NCBI RefSeq assembly: GCF_018130385.1
Contig: NZ_JAFCLU010000050.1
Coordinates: forward strand, 1 to 34,322
Direction: 5' to 3'
Origin: Bradyrhizobium sp. AUGA SZCCT0283
GTDB lineage: Bacteria > Pseudomonadota > Alphaproteobacteria > Rhizobiales > Xanthobacteraceae
DNA length: 34,322 nucleotides
The position numbers were made by a program, and so were the translations under genes. Below are positions 23,555 to 32,617 of this stretch, piece after piece. Every line of letters begins with the position of its first letter. The stretch's first letter is position 1. A model generated the notes under the pieces. That model saw nothing but the letters and a program-made list of their open reading frames with translations. It was not told the origin of the DNA and did not search any database.

Positions 23555-23869
23555 GGGGCCGCTCGAAGCCAAACCTAAATCCTCACCTGCGTCGATACAG
23601 ACGGAGAGCACCAGACGGAGAACATGAGGCTCGACTGCCGGATCCCTCGCCGGCACCGGCCTGCGATACTTCATGCTTTGCAATCGGCGCGCCAAGTACC
23701 ATGTTCATTCTCCGTCGAAGGAACTTCCGTGTCCATATCCCGGGCTGTCGCACTTCGCCGCTATCCCGCGTTTCCGAGAGTTCGTCGCGTGCTGCGACAA
23801 TCTGGCCAATCAGGTCCGGTTTGGTTAACATCGCTCGGAGCCCTCCCCTCATTTCCGACGAGCCCTCCC
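23555..23869. other. Intergenic region between divergent genes
   Basis: This gap of about 315 bases separates the minus-strand Crp/Fnr gene from the plus-strand DUF72 gene. It should hold both promoters. No repeat, RNA or clear box was seen. Confidence 0.4.
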
Positions 23870-24694
23870 GTGAGCAAGCCTTCGAAATCGACCGCAAAAA
23901 ACCGCGGCAACATCTATATCGGCATCGGCGGCTGGACCTTCGAGCCGTGGCGCGGCGTGTTTTATCCCGAAAAGCTCACGCAGGCGAAGGAACTGTCCTA
24001 CGCCGCGTCGAAGCTGACCTCGATCGAAATCAACGGCACCTATTACGGCTCGCAGAAGCCGGAGAGTTTTCGCAAATGGGCGCGCGAGGTGCCGGACGGA
24101 TTCGTGTTCTCGTTGAAGGGCCCGCGCTTCGCGACCAACCGTCGAGTGCTGGCGGAAGCCGGCGATTCCGTAAAACGCTTCTATGATTCCGGCGTGCTGG
24201 AACTCGGCGACCGGCTCGGCCCGGTGCTGTGGCAGTTCGCGCCGACCAAAAAATTCGACGAGGCCGATTTCGGCAAGTTCCTCGAACTGTTGCCGCGCAA
24301 ACTTGAGGGCCGCTCGCTCCGTCACGTGGTCGAGGTGCGGCATGACAGTTTCTGCGTGCCTGACTTCATCGCGTTGCTGCGCGAGTTCGAGACGCCTGTC
24401 GTGTTCGCCGAGCACGGCAAATATCCGGCGATTGCCGACGTGGTCAGCGACTTCGTCTATGCGCGGCTGCAGAAGGGCAATGACGAGCTCAAGACCTGCT
24501 ATCCGCCGAAGCAGCTCGACGCCTGGGCCAAGCGCTTCCAGGCCTGGGCCGCTGGCGGCGAGCCCGACGACCTGCCGCGCGTCGATGCCGCAAAGCCCGC
24601 GAAGATGCCGCGCGACGTGTTCGCCTATGTGATCCACGAGGGCAAGGTTCGCGCGCCGGCGGGCGCGATGGAATTGATCGAACGCGTCAAATAA
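23870..24694 (+). CDS. DUF72 (YecE-like) protein
   Basis: A 274-residue cytosolic protein of the DUF72/YecE family, which adopts a TIM-barrel-like fold. Landmarks are IGIGGWTFEPWRGVFYPEKL near the N-terminus, SIEINGTYYGSQKPESFRKW, FVFSLKGPRFATNRR, LGPVLWQFAPTKKF and VEVRHDSF. No reaction is established for the family. No ATG lies close to the conserved start, and GTG 23870 (VSKPSKST) is the best candidate. It lacks a good ribosome site, so the exact start is uncertain. It converges with the binding-protein gene that ends eight bases away. Confidence 0.88.
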   Translation: MSKPSKSTAKNRGNIYIGIGGWTFEPWRGVFYPEKLTQAKELSYAASKLTSIEINGTYYGSQKPESFRKWAREVPDGFVFSLKGPRFATNRRVLAEAGDSVKRFYDSGVLELGDRLGPVLWQFAPTKKFDEADFGKFLELLPRKLEGRSLRHVVEVRHDSFCVPDFIALLREFETPVVFAEHGKYPAIADVVSDFVYARLQKGNDELKTCYPPKQLDAWAKRFQAWAAGGEPDDLPRVDAAKPAKMPRDVFAYVIHEGKVRAPAGAMELIERVK

Positions 24695-24702
24695 TTCGGC
24701 GT

Positions 24703-25674
24703 TCAATCCAGCTTGATGCCGGCCTCGCGGATCAGCTTGGTCCAGCTCTCGTATTCGGAGGCGACGAAGGCGTCGAGCTTGTCGTCCGGCAGATCCCACA
24801 CCTCTCCACCGCTCTTCTCAAAACGCTCCTTGAGGTCGGGCAGCGACGCGCGGATATCGCGGCGCAGCTTTGCAATGACATCCGGCGGCGTCTTTGCCGG
24901 TGCGAATATCCCGAGCCAGGAATCGACGTCGAGGCCGGATACGCCGGCTTCCGACATCGTCGGCACGTCCGGCGCCAGCGGGCTGCGCTTGGACGACAGC
25001 AGTGCAATGCCCTTCGCCTGCCCGGACTGCACGTAAGGGAGCCCGGCGGCGATCGAATCGAAAAACAGGTCGATGCGGCCGGCGAGCAGATCGGTGAAGG
25101 CGGGCGGCGAACCCTTGTAGGGTATCTCCTGAAATTTTACGCCCGCGGCTTTCATGAAGGCGGCGGCCACCAGATGCTGGCCGGTGCCGACGCCGGCCGT
25201 CGCGACGGAAATCGAGCCCGGGTTCGCCTTGGCGGCGGCGACGATGTCCTGCAGCTTGCCATGCGGCAAATCCTTGCGGCCGACCATCACGTAACCGAAC
25301 TTGTAGATCAGCGCGACCGGCACGAAATCCTTGCGCGGATCGTAGCCGAGCTTCGAATACAGCGCCGAATTGAACGCCATGTTGGAGAGCCCGCCGACCA
25401 CCAGCGTGTAGCCATCCGGCTCGCTCTGGCTTGCCGCCTGCGTGCCGACCACGGTTCCGGCGCCCGGCTTGTTCTCGACGACGAAGGCCTGCCCCATCCG
25501 CTTCGACAGCGCGTCCGCAAGCTGCCGCCCGATCAGATCGTAGCTGCCGCCGGGACCGATCGGGACGATGATTTTCACCGGGCGGTCGGGATAGCCGGTC
25601 TGGGCGTGCGCTGCGGCAATGCCGCAAAGCACCAGCGCGAGTATCCAAGTCAACGAGCGGCTAATTCGGTTCAT
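24703..25674 (-). CDS. Bug-family tripartite tricarboxylate transporter binding protein
   Basis: A 323-residue periplasmic solute-binding protein of the TctC/Bug family. Residues 1-24 are a signal peptide ending in AHAQ. The mature part starts YPDRPVKIIVPIGPGGSYDL, the ligand-loop signature of the family, and continues with GYTLVVGGLSNMAFN and VPTMSEAGV. ATG 25674 follows a GGGGGGAC ribosome site. No TctA or TctB membrane genes lie nearby, which is usual for orphan Bug proteins. The ligand, likely an organic acid or related small molecule, cannot be read from the sequence. Confidence 0.93.
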   Translation of the reverse strand: MNRISRSLTWILALVLCGIAAAHAQTGYPDRPVKIIVPIGPGGSYDLIGRQLADALSKRMGQAFVVENKPGAGTVVGTQAASQSEPDGYTLVVGGLSNMAFNSALYSKLGYDPRKDFVPVALIYKFGYVMVGRKDLPHGKLQDIVAAAKANPGSISVATAGVGTGQHLVAAAFMKAAGVKFQEIPYKGSPPAFTDLLAGRIDLFFDSIAAGLPYVQSGQAKGIALLSSKRSPLAPDVPTMSEAGVSGLDVDSWLGIFAPAKTPPDVIAKLRRDIRASLPDLKERFEKSGGEVWDLPDDKLDAFVASEYESWTKLIREAGIKLD

Positions 25675-25815
25675 CTTGTCCCCCCAGCGAGAAATGGCCA
25701 TCGACAGGCTCTTTCGCAGGACTATGCGACACGCCACTTCCGGCCGCAACGCGGATGTAGCAATCGACCGACCATTACCGTAGCCTTGCGCCAGCGACAT
25801 AATGTCTGGATCGAT

Positions 25816-26280
25816 ATGGCCCGCAGGACAAAGCGCCTCTTCACCATCGGCTATGAGCAGACGCCGTCCAGGGCGGTGCTCGACGAATTGCAGAACGCCG
25901 GCGTCAAGCTGCTGGTTGACGTGCGCGCGGTCGCGTCCTCGCGGCGGCCGGGCTTCTCCAAAAATCAACTCGCGGCCGGCCTCGACGAACGCGGCATTTC
26001 CTATCTGCACCTGAAGGGACTCGGGACGCCGAAGAGTGGCCGTGAGGCCGCGCGCAGCGGGAAGCTCGGTCTGCTGCACAAGATCTATTCGGCACATCTG
26101 AAGACGGCGCAGGCGAAGGAGCAACTCGATGAGCTGTCGGCGCTGGTGAACAAGTCCGGTCCGGTGTGCATCCTCTGCTATGAGCGCGATCATGCCCAGT
26201 GCCACCGGCAATGGATCGCCGAGATCATCGAAGCGCGCGACGGCGTGAAGGTGGAGAATCTGGTGGCACCGCAGGTGTAG
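25816..26280 (+). CDS. DUF488 family protein
   Basis: A 154-residue cytosolic protein of the DUF488 family. It shows the N-terminal LFTIGYEQTPSRAVLDELQ, the LLVDVRAVASSRRPGFSKNQ block and the family's closing motif CILCYERDHAQCHR with paired Cys and His residues. Function is unknown; the Cys/His motif suggests metal or nucleic-acid binding. ATG 25816 gives MARRTKRLF and fits the family start; no strong ribosome site is seen. It is divergent from the Bug gene, 141 bases away. Confidence 0.9.
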   Translation: MARRTKRLFTIGYEQTPSRAVLDELQNAGVKLLVDVRAVASSRRPGFSKNQLAAGLDERGISYLHLKGLGTPKSGREAARSGKLGLLHKIYSAHLKTAQAKEQLDELSALVNKSGPVCILCYERDHAQCHRQWIAEIIEARDGVKVENLVAPQV

Positions 26281-26286
26281 CCGGCC

Positions 26287-26398
26287 GTCATTGCCTGCGA
26301 CAAACGCGAAGCGTTTGCGCAAGGGAGCGCAAGCGACGAAGCAATCCATTCTTTCTATATGCCGCGCGATGGATTGCTTCGCTTCGCTCGCAATGACG
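26287..26398. repeat. Dispersed CATTGCGAGC-type repeat, copy A
   Basis: The arms GAAGCAATCCAT and ATGGATTGCTTC are inverted around a short loop, and the outer ends are GTCATTGC and GCAATGAC. It matches the reverse complement of the copy at 28699-28806, including an extra segment AAACGCGAAGCGTTTGCGCA. A shorter member is at 32618-32694. Confidence 0.88.
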
Positions 26399-26416
26399 AT
26401 GTGATAGCATCGCGCC

Positions 26417-27331
26417 TCACCCCTTGCCATCAAGCCGGAACGTTCCCTCCATCATCTGCACGCTACCGCCGCCGACATGAATCGAAGCGACCGCGCCATT
26501 CTGCTTGCGGACGCGCGTCAGCAACAGGCTGGGCCGGCCCATGTCGACGCCCTGCCCAATCTTCAATCTGAGTTCGCCGTCCTTGAGATCGTCGAGATCG
26601 GCCAGCAGCGCCGCGCAGGCCGCCGTCGCGCTGCCGGTGGCAGGGTCTTCGGACAGCCCGCTGGCGGCGGGGTGAAACATCCGCGCCTGCAGTTCGCACG
26701 GCTTTTCGGTCGCCGGCACGTCGCGGGTATAGAAGTAGACGGCGTCGCTGCCGTCGCACGGGAAGGTTTTTGCGAACGCCGCCGCATCGGGCCTGGCCCG
26801 CCGCAGCGCCTCGCGCGTGGCGACTTCGACGGCCAGGAACGACAACCCAACCGAGATGATCTGCGGTGGATGCCGGTCGGTCTTGACGTCGCTAGCCGAC
26901 AGCGAGAGGCAGGCCGCAGCCTGCTCGGTGCTGACATGCGACATCCGCTTCAGCGGCTGCGGCGCCGTGAATTCGGTGCTGACGACCTTGCCCTGCTCGG
27001 TCACGATCTCGACCGGCACGAGCCCTGCTCCTTCCTCGAACAGCAGCCGCGCCGGCGGCTTTGCCGCCAGCGTCGCCAGCACGAAGGCAGTGCCGACATT
27101 GGGATGGCCTGCAAACGGAAGCTCCCGGTTCACCGTGAAGATCCGCACCTGCGCGTCGTGGGCGCGATCGGCCGGCGGCAGCACGAAGGTCGTCTCGGAA
27201 TAATTGAACTCGGTGGCGATCGCCTGCATCTGTTCGGTCGACAGCCCGCCGGCATCAAGCACCACGGCGAGCGGATTGCCGCCGAAGGCGCGATCGGTGA
27301 AAACGTCCACAGTAATATAACGCCGCTGCAT
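26417..27331 (-). CDS. PhzF family isomerase/epimerase-like protein
   Basis: A 304-residue cytosolic enzyme of the PhzF fold (diaminopimelate-epimerase-like, two similar halves). The N-terminal half has VDVFTDRAFGGNPLAVVLDA and the catalytic-type Glu45 in NYSETTFV, then PFAGHPNVGTA. The C-terminal half has MFHPAASGLSEDPATGSATA. PhzF itself isomerises a phenazine precursor, but no phenazine genes are here and most family members act on unknown substrates. It starts 12 bases after the cyclase reading frame and so is probably co-transcribed with it. Confidence 0.93.
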   Translation of the reverse strand: MQRRYITVDVFTDRAFGGNPLAVVLDAGGLSTEQMQAIATEFNYSETTFVLPPADRAHDAQVRIFTVNRELPFAGHPNVGTAFVLATLAAKPPARLLFEEGAGLVPVEIVTEQGKVVSTEFTAPQPLKRMSHVSTEQAAACLSLSASDVKTDRHPPQIISVGLSFLAVEVATREALRRARPDAAAFAKTFPCDGSDAVYFYTRDVPATEKPCELQARMFHPAASGLSEDPATGSATAACAALLADLDDLKDGELRLKIGQGVDMGRPSLLLTRVRKQNGAVASIHVGGGSVQMMEGTFRLDGKG

Positions 27332-27343
27332 TTCGATACTCCG

Positions 27344-28643
27344 TTATCCTAACCGCCACACGGCCATCGGCCGCTCATAGCCCCTGACCTCGATCTCACC
27401 GAGCGAGACGGCATCGCCGCATGCTTCGCCGAGCGCATCGCGAACCGCTTCCGAAATCAGGAACTGCGAATTGAAGTCCTTGTTGAGCGCCTCCAACCGC
27501 GAGGCGAAATTCACGGTATCGCCGATCACCGTGTATTCCTTGCGCCGCGGCGAGCCGATATTGCCGGCGACCACCTCACCGAGATGAATGCCGATGCCGA
27601 TGCGCAGCGGCCAGGTCGTCGCTTCATTGATCCGCGCATTGGCTTCCAGCATCTCGCGCGCCGCGGCAACCGCCCGGTGCGCCGGGTCCGGCGCCTCCAG
27701 CGGCGCGCCGAACAATGCCAGGAATCCGTCGCCCAAAAATTTGTTCACGATGCCGCCGTGGCGATCGAGAATGTCGACCAGCACGGCAAAGGCGCCGTCG
27801 AGCCGGTCCACCACTTCCTGCGGCGTGCGCGTGCGCGCGCCAGCAGTGAAACTGCGGAAATCGACGAACATGACGGCGACGCGGCGGATGTCGCTGTCGG
27901 TTTTCGTGCCCTCGGCCATCAGGCGCTCGACCACCTGCGGCGAGACGTGCTGGCCGAACAGATTGGTGATGCGGTCGCGCGCGGTCGCGGCCTTGATGCT
28001 TGCCTCGAACTGCCGCCGCAACTGCATTCCGACCGCGCCCGCCAACATGCCGCAGATCAGGAGGATCAGGCTGCGCGCGGCGTGATAATAGAGGGGTTCG
28101 GCCTGGTCGCCGATAGCCGGATGATAGAACATCGCCATGCAAAACAGCTGCACCGCGGCGACCGCGCCGGTGAAGGTCGAGAGCCAGAAATCCAGCCGCA
28201 GGGTCGAGAGGATGATGAAGATGAAATAGGTCATCGGCGTCACGAAGCCGAGTGCGGCCACCGATCCCATGCTGTTGATGTGCAGCGCCAGCGCGACCGT
28301 CGGCATCGAGGTCTCGATCAGCGCGCCGATATAGCGCCGGATCACCGGCCTGCCGCATGTGGCGGGTGATCTGGCTATGAACCCACAGCTCGAACAAGAT
28401 GAACGGCACGATGATCGAATAAAGGTATTCCGGCTTCAGGTTGCCGTGCCAGACGCGGCTCACCGCTTCGGAAGCGAAGAAGTAGACGATCCAGAGAATG
28501 ATGCCGAGCAGCGCGGTGGTTGCGACCAGCGCCTTGATCCGCAACAGCTCGGTCGTCATCACTTCCTGCATCAGCGCGCGCTGGAAGTCGGCCGACACCC
28601 CCGTGTCTTGATCCTTTGTCTTCTTGCCCCTGAGCCCAGCCAT
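27344..28643 (-). pseudogene. Six-helix membrane adenylate cyclase, split by a frameshift
   Basis: Two minus-strand frames together make one class III cyclase of about 430 residues. The first (from ATG 28643) gives a short cytosolic N-terminus and two membrane helices up to VHSQITRHMRQAG. The second frame takes over near 28350-28362 with VIRRYIGALIETSMPTVALA, four more helices and the catalytic domain. That domain is intact: Asp in VMFVDFRSFT, Lys and Asp in NKFLGDGFLALFG, and YTVIGDTVNFASRL. Moving from frame one to frame two requires a one-base insertion or two-base deletion. It could be a true mutation or a sequencing error; an internal ATG at 28345 could still make a four-helix protein. 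Confidence 0.82.
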
Positions 28644-28698
28644 CGCCTCACCTAACCAGCATTCCGTCTGTCGCGCTCACAGCGTTTCCGTTTCTGCC

Positions 28699-28806
28699 GT
28701 CATTGCGAGCGGAGCGAAGCAATCCATCATCGCGTTGAGGAAGCATGGATTGCTTCGTCGCTTCGCTCCCTTGCGCAAACGCTTCGCGTTTGTCGCAGGC
28801 AATGAC
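28699..28806. repeat. Dispersed CATTGCGAGC-type repeat, copy B
   Basis: Starts GTCATTGCGAGCGGAGCGAA and ends GTCGCAGGCAATGAC. It is the inverted copy of 26287-26398. The two differ mainly in the central loop. Confidence 0.88.
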
Positions 28807-28851
28807 GAATGGACCCACCGCGCTACCTCCCCGCTGCCAACACTTATAGCC

Positions 28852-30018
28852 TCAATCGAGCGTGCGACGGAAGCGCGTCACGGCGATCGTCATCGCCACC
28901 AGCATCAGTGCAATGAGTGCAATCGTGTCGTATTGCAGGTTGGCGGGACCGGCGCCCTTCAGCATGATGGCACGGACGATGCGGATGTAGTGGGTCAGCG
29001 GAAGCCCCTCGCCGAGATATTGCGCCCATACCGGCATGCCCGAGAACGGAAACATGAATCCGGACAACAGAATGCTGGGCAGGAAGAACATCATCGACAT
29101 CTGCATCGCCTGCAACTGGTTCTGCACGATGGTGGAGAAGGTGTAGCCGATCGACAGGTTGGTGGTGATGAACAGCGTCGTCAGCGCTGCCAGCAGCACC
29201 ACGCTGCCGAGGATCGGCACCCCAAACAGCAGAACCCCGATGCCGACGATCAGCGAGGCCTGGATGAAGCCAACGATGACGTAGGGAATGATCTTGCCGA
29301 ACATCACCTCCACCGGCTTGATCGGCATCGACAGCAGGCTCTCCATGGTGCCGCGTTCGATTTCTCGCGTCACCGACAGCGCGGTGAAGATCAGCATGGT
29401 CATGGTCAGGATGGTGCCGACGAGGCCCGGCACGATGTTGAGCCGCGATTCCGCGGCCGGGTTGTAGCGGGCATGCGCCCTGATCTCGAAAGGCATCGCG
29501 GGCGGATCGCCGATATGGAGGTCGTGTGCGAGCGCGGTCTGCACCACCACGCCGAGCGAGCCGAGCGCCGAGCCGGCCGCGACCGGATCGGTCGCATCGG
29601 CTGCGACCAGCAGCGCCGGGCGGTCGCCGCGCCGCACCGCGCGTTCGAAGCCGCGCGGAATCTCGACCCCGAACAGCACCTTGCCGGACTGCAGCAGATC
29701 GTCGAACTCGGCGACGCTATGCACTTCGCGGGTGAAGCGAAAGTAGCTGGTATTCTCCAGCGCCTTCAGCACCGAGCGCGCCAGATCGCTGTCCTCCTGT
29801 ATCAATACCGCCGTCGGCAGATGGCGCGGCGTGGTGTTGATGGCGTAGCCGAACAGCAGCAATTGCATGACCGGGATCATCACGATCATCGCGAACGAGA
29901 CGCGGTCGCGGCGAAGCTGGATGAATTCCTTGACCAGCATCGCATAGCTGCGCCGCCAGAAGCCGAAGGCCGGCTCGCCGACGCCGCGATCACGGTTGGT
30001 TGCTTCGGTTACACTCAT
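28852..30018 (-). CDS. ABC-2 type efflux permease (YbhR/YhhJ-like)
   Basis: A 388-residue inner-membrane permease. The first helix lies at about 41-60 (SFAMIVMIPVMQLLLFGYAI), then a large periplasmic loop (about 65-205). Five or six helices follow from about 208, including VPGLVGTILTMTMLIFTALS and REIERGTMESLLSMPIKPVE, the conserved ABC-2 coupling region. Its start overlaps the ATPase stop by ATGA. With the ATPase and the HlyD-type lipoprotein it forms an exporter like Escherichia coli YbhGFSR. Those systems normally have two permeases and only one is seen here. Confidence 0.94.
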   Translation of the reverse strand: MSVTEATNRDRGVGEPAFGFWRRSYAMLVKEFIQLRRDRVSFAMIVMIPVMQLLLFGYAINTTPRHLPTAVLIQEDSDLARSVLKALENTSYFRFTREVHSVAEFDDLLQSGKVLFGVEIPRGFERAVRRGDRPALLVAADATDPVAAGSALGSLGVVVQTALAHDLHIGDPPAMPFEIRAHARYNPAAESRLNIVPGLVGTILTMTMLIFTALSVTREIERGTMESLLSMPIKPVEVMFGKIIPYVIVGFIQASLIVGIGVLLFGVPILGSVVLLAALTTLFITTNLSIGYTFSTIVQNQLQAMQMSMMFFLPSILLSGFMFPFSGMPVWAQYLGEGLPLTHYIRIVRAIMLKGAGPANLQYDTIALIALMLVAMTIAVTRFRRTLD

Positions 30019-30959
30019 TGGAAATTGTCCTTTGAGCGGTTCATGAGATCAATGAACACATCTTCCAGCGACGGCTCGCTGTCCTGCCAGTGCCATCCCC
30101 TCGTGTCGCGATAGGGCGCGATGGTCGCCTCAAGCGCAGCTTTGTCGCGCCCCGAGACGTGCAGGCTGGTGCCGAACGGTGCCACCATGTCGACGCCGGG
30201 CTTTCCGGCAAGCTCCGCCGCAAGCCCGTTGAGGTCGTCGCCGGAGACCGTCCAGGTCGACAATGCCGACTTCGCGATCACCTCGTCCACCGTGCCATGC
30301 GCCAGCAGATGGCCATAGGCGATATAGGCGATCTCGTGACAGCGCTCGGCCTCGTCCATGTAATGCGTCGAGACCAGCACAGTCAGCCCCTCGGCGGCGA
30401 GCGCATGGATCTCGTTCCAGAAATCGCGCCGCGCCTTGGGATCGACGCCGGCGGTCGGCTCGTCCAGCAGCAGCAATTGCGGGTTGGGCAGCGTGCAGGC
30501 GCCGAGCGCGAGCCGCTGCTTCCAGCCACCCGAGAGCTCGCCGGCGAGTTGCTCCTCGCGGCCGTTCAAGCCAATGCGCTGGATCATGTCGCGTGCGGCG
30601 CCCCGCGCGTCAGGCATGCCGTAAAGCCGCGCGACGAATTCCAGGTTCTCCCGCACCGAGAGATCCTGGTACAGGCTGAAGCGCTGCGTCATGTAGCCGA
30701 CCTGGCGCTTGATCTTGTCGGCGTCGCGGCGGATGTCGTAGCCGAGGCAGGTGCCCTCACCGGAATCCGGCGTCAGCAAACCGCACAGCATGCGGATGGT
30801 GGTGGTCTTGCCGGAGCCGTTGGGCCCAAGGAAGCCATAGATCGAGCCGCGCTTCACCTGCATCGAAAGGTCATGCACGACCTCGCGGCCGCCGAACGAT
30901 TTTGACAGGCCCTCGACGTTGATGGCGATGTCGGGGCTTGATGCCGGAGCCAAATTCAT
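30015..30959 (-). CDS. ABC-2 exporter ATP-binding protein
   Basis: A 314-residue ATPase driving the downstream permease. Walker A is GPNGSGKTT, the Q-loop lies in GYMTQRFSLYQDLSVREN, the signature is LSGGWKQR, Walker B is LLLLDEPTAGVDPKARRDFW and the switch His is in VSTHYMDEAERC. The C-terminal 90 or so residues form the regulatory extension common in drug and lipid ABC-2 exporters, ending in SLEDVFIDLM. Both ends overlap neighbours by ATGA. Related systems export drugs or other hydrophobic compounds. Confidence 0.95.
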   Translation of the reverse strand: MNLAPASSPDIAINVEGLSKSFGGREVVHDLSMQVKRGSIYGFLGPNGSGKTTTIRMLCGLLTPDSGEGTCLGYDIRRDADKIKRQVGYMTQRFSLYQDLSVRENLEFVARLYGMPDARGAARDMIQRIGLNGREEQLAGELSGGWKQRLALGACTLPNPQLLLLDEPTAGVDPKARRDFWNEIHALAAEGLTVLVSTHYMDEAERCHEIAYIAYGHLLAHGTVDEVIAKSALSTWTVSGDDLNGLAAELAGKPGVDMVAPFGTSLHVSGRDKAALEATIAPYRDTRGWHWQDSEPSLEDVFIDLMNRSKDNFQ

Positions 30960-31741
30960 CGCTTGTCCGCCATTGGCGTTCGAGGATTGAGAAACACGCT
31001 GATCGGCTGGCCGACGCGCAAGCTATCGGGCCGGCTCGGCCGCGCCTGGATCAGGTAGACCAGCTTGTTGCGCTCATCGAGGCTGTAGATGACCGGCGGG
31101 GTGTATTCGGCCGTGGTCGCGATGAAATAGATCTTTGCCGTGAGGTCGGCCGCGCAATTGTCGCAGGTCACCTTCACCTCATCGCCGATCGCAAGCTTCG
31201 GCAATTCCGTCTCCGGCACGAAGAAGCGCAGCTTCATGTTGCCGGGCGGCATGATCGACAACACCGGCCGCTGCGCCGGAACCATCTCGCCTTCGCGGAA
31301 GTAGATCTGCTGGATGGTGCCGCCGACCGGCGCAAAGCCGCTGCGCCGCGCCAGCCGGGTCTGCGAGGTGTTGACGCGGGCTTCCGCCACCCGCAGCGCC
31401 GAGGTCGCTGAATCGAGGTTGGCCTGCGTGCCGGAACCGGTCTTGCTCAGCGAGGCCGCGCGGTCAAAAGTCTGCTGCGCATTGGCGAGCGTCGCCTTGT
31501 TCTGATTGAGATCCGCCTGCTGCAGATCGTCGTCGACCGAATAGAGCGGCATGCCGGGCTTGACCTCGTCGCCCTCGCGCACGTTGAGCTTGGTCACGCG
31601 CCCGCTTTCATCCGGGCTGACGAAGATCATGTCGGCCTCGACCCAACCCTGGAAGCCCGGATCCTTGCGCTCCTTGCAGCCGGTGAGCACGGCGGCGAGC
31701 GCCAGCGCGGCCAGAATTGTCGTCATTCGCGACGAAGTCAT
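30956..31741 (-). CDS. HlyD-type membrane fusion lipoprotein of the exporter
   Basis: A 261-residue periplasmic adaptor. The signal sequence ends in a lipobox LTGC with Cys22 as the lipidation site. The mature part has a barrel-sandwich half motif (VSPDESGRVTKLNVREGDEV), a helical hairpin (about 75-135) with QNKATLANAQQTFDRAASLS, the second half motif FAPVGGTIQQIYFREGEMV, and a beta barrel. A CDNC motif lies in the barrel region. ATG 31741 has GGAGG upstream and overlaps the TetR stop by ATGA. It is short for a full adaptor but similar in size to YbhG-type proteins. Confidence 0.92.
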   Translation of the reverse strand: MTSSRMTTILAALALAAVLTGCKERKDPGFQGWVEADMIFVSPDESGRVTKLNVREGDEVKPGMPLYSVDDDLQQADLNQNKATLANAQQTFDRAASLSKTGSGTQANLDSATSALRVAEARVNTSQTRLARRSGFAPVGGTIQQIYFREGEMVPAQRPVLSIMPPGNMKLRFFVPETELPKLAIGDEVKVTCDNCAADLTAKIYFIATTAEYTPPVIYSLDERNKLVYLIQARPSRPDSLRVGQPISVFLNPRTPMADKR

Positions 31742-32448
31742 GTCGTCCTCCGTTCGCCAAAAATCAGATCGAGATGCACCCGAAACATTTCGAGGGCGTC
31801 CAGTGGCGCATGTCTGCTGAAAAGGCTCTGCCAGATCACGGCGATCAGCGCGGGCGCCACCATGATTTGCGGAAACCGCGCCAGGTTTTTCTGCTTGATC
31901 TCGCCGCGCGCGATGCCGAGTTCGATCAGCGCGCGCATGCCGGCGAGGCCGCGCGATACCACTTCGCGGTAATAGAAGTCGGCCACGGCCGGAAATCGCG
32001 GCCCCTCGGCGACGATCAGGCGCACGAGGTCGCCGCGCCGCGTGGTCGCCACCTCCTCGATGAAGGTTTTTGCAAAGCCCTCCACCATGTCGCGGACCGA
32101 CGTCCCGGGCTGAGGTGGTGTGCCCCACAGGCGGGTAATCATTGGCACGATGGCGGTCCGGATCAGTTCCTCGAACATCGATTCCTTGTCCTTGAAGTGC
32201 AGATAGATCGTGCCCTTGGCGACGCCGGCGCGCTTGGCGACGTCATCAAGCCGCGTCGCCGCAAACCCGCGGGCGATGAACTCGTCCATCGCCGCCTCGA
32301 CGATGGCCCCGCGCCGCTCGGCCGCGCGTTCGGCGCGGCTCGAAGCGGGCTTGGGCGACGCCGGAACTGCCGATGACGTCGCCCCGGCCCGGCGATTGGC
32401 GGGTTTCGGGGCTGATTTCCGGGTGTTTTTGGTGGCCTGTTTTGTCAT
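31738..32448 (-). CDS. TetR/AcrR family repressor of the exporter operon
   Basis: A 236-residue repressor. A disordered, basic Ala/Pro/Lys-rich extension (about 1-45) precedes the TetR DNA-binding domain (IVEAAMDEFIARGFAATRLD, then VAKRAGVAKGTIYLHFKDKE). A ligand-binding helical domain follows. ATG 32448 was chosen; GTG 32454 two codons earlier is possible. The gene is first in a four-gene operon joined by ATGA overlaps, so it should repress its own exporter through the palindrome at 32458-32477. Confidence 0.94.
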   Translation of the reverse strand: MTKQATKNTRKSAPKPANRRAGATSSAVPASPKPASSRAERAAERRGAIVEAAMDEFIARGFAATRLDDVAKRAGVAKGTIYLHFKDKESMFEELIRTAIVPMITRLWGTPPQPGTSVRDMVEGFAKTFIEEVATTRRGDLVRLIVAEGPRFPAVADFYYREVVSRGLAGMRALIELGIARGEIKQKNLARFPQIMVAPALIAVIWQSLFSRHAPLDALEMFRVHLDLIFGERRTT

Positions 32449-32454
32449 GCTCAC

Positions 32455-32483
32455 TATATGACTGACTAGTCAGTCATTGTCAA
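32455..32483 (-). promoter_or_regulatory. Promoter of the TetR-exporter operon
   Basis: On the minus strand TTGACA (32478-32483) is a perfect -35 box, followed by a 17-base spacer and CATATA (32455-32460). TATAGT at 32453-32458 with a 19-base spacer is the alternative -10. Transcription should start at or within a few bases of the TetR start codon. Confidence 0.65.
32458..32477. promoter_or_regulatory. Perfect 20-bp TetR operator
   Basis: ATGACTGACTAGTCAGTCAT is fully palindromic. It occupies the spacer between -35 and -10 of the operon promoter, nine bases before the TetR start codon. That is the ideal site for autorepression. Confidence 0.85.
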
Positions 32484-32617
32484 TGTCGGGCGGAAAGCGG
32501 CCTTTCACATGGGCGTGACCGAAATCTCGATCGCGCCGGCTGGAGAATTTTGCGCGGCTCCAAGGGCGCGTCATACGCCACAGATGCGGGGTATCCAGCA
32601 CGTGGCGGCCTATCCGC

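Noticed and set aside
28624..30114. Plus-strand open frame of 496 codons opposite the ABC-2 permease
   Set aside because: His/Arg/Gln-rich antisense translation that begins inside a dispersed repeat; no family signature.
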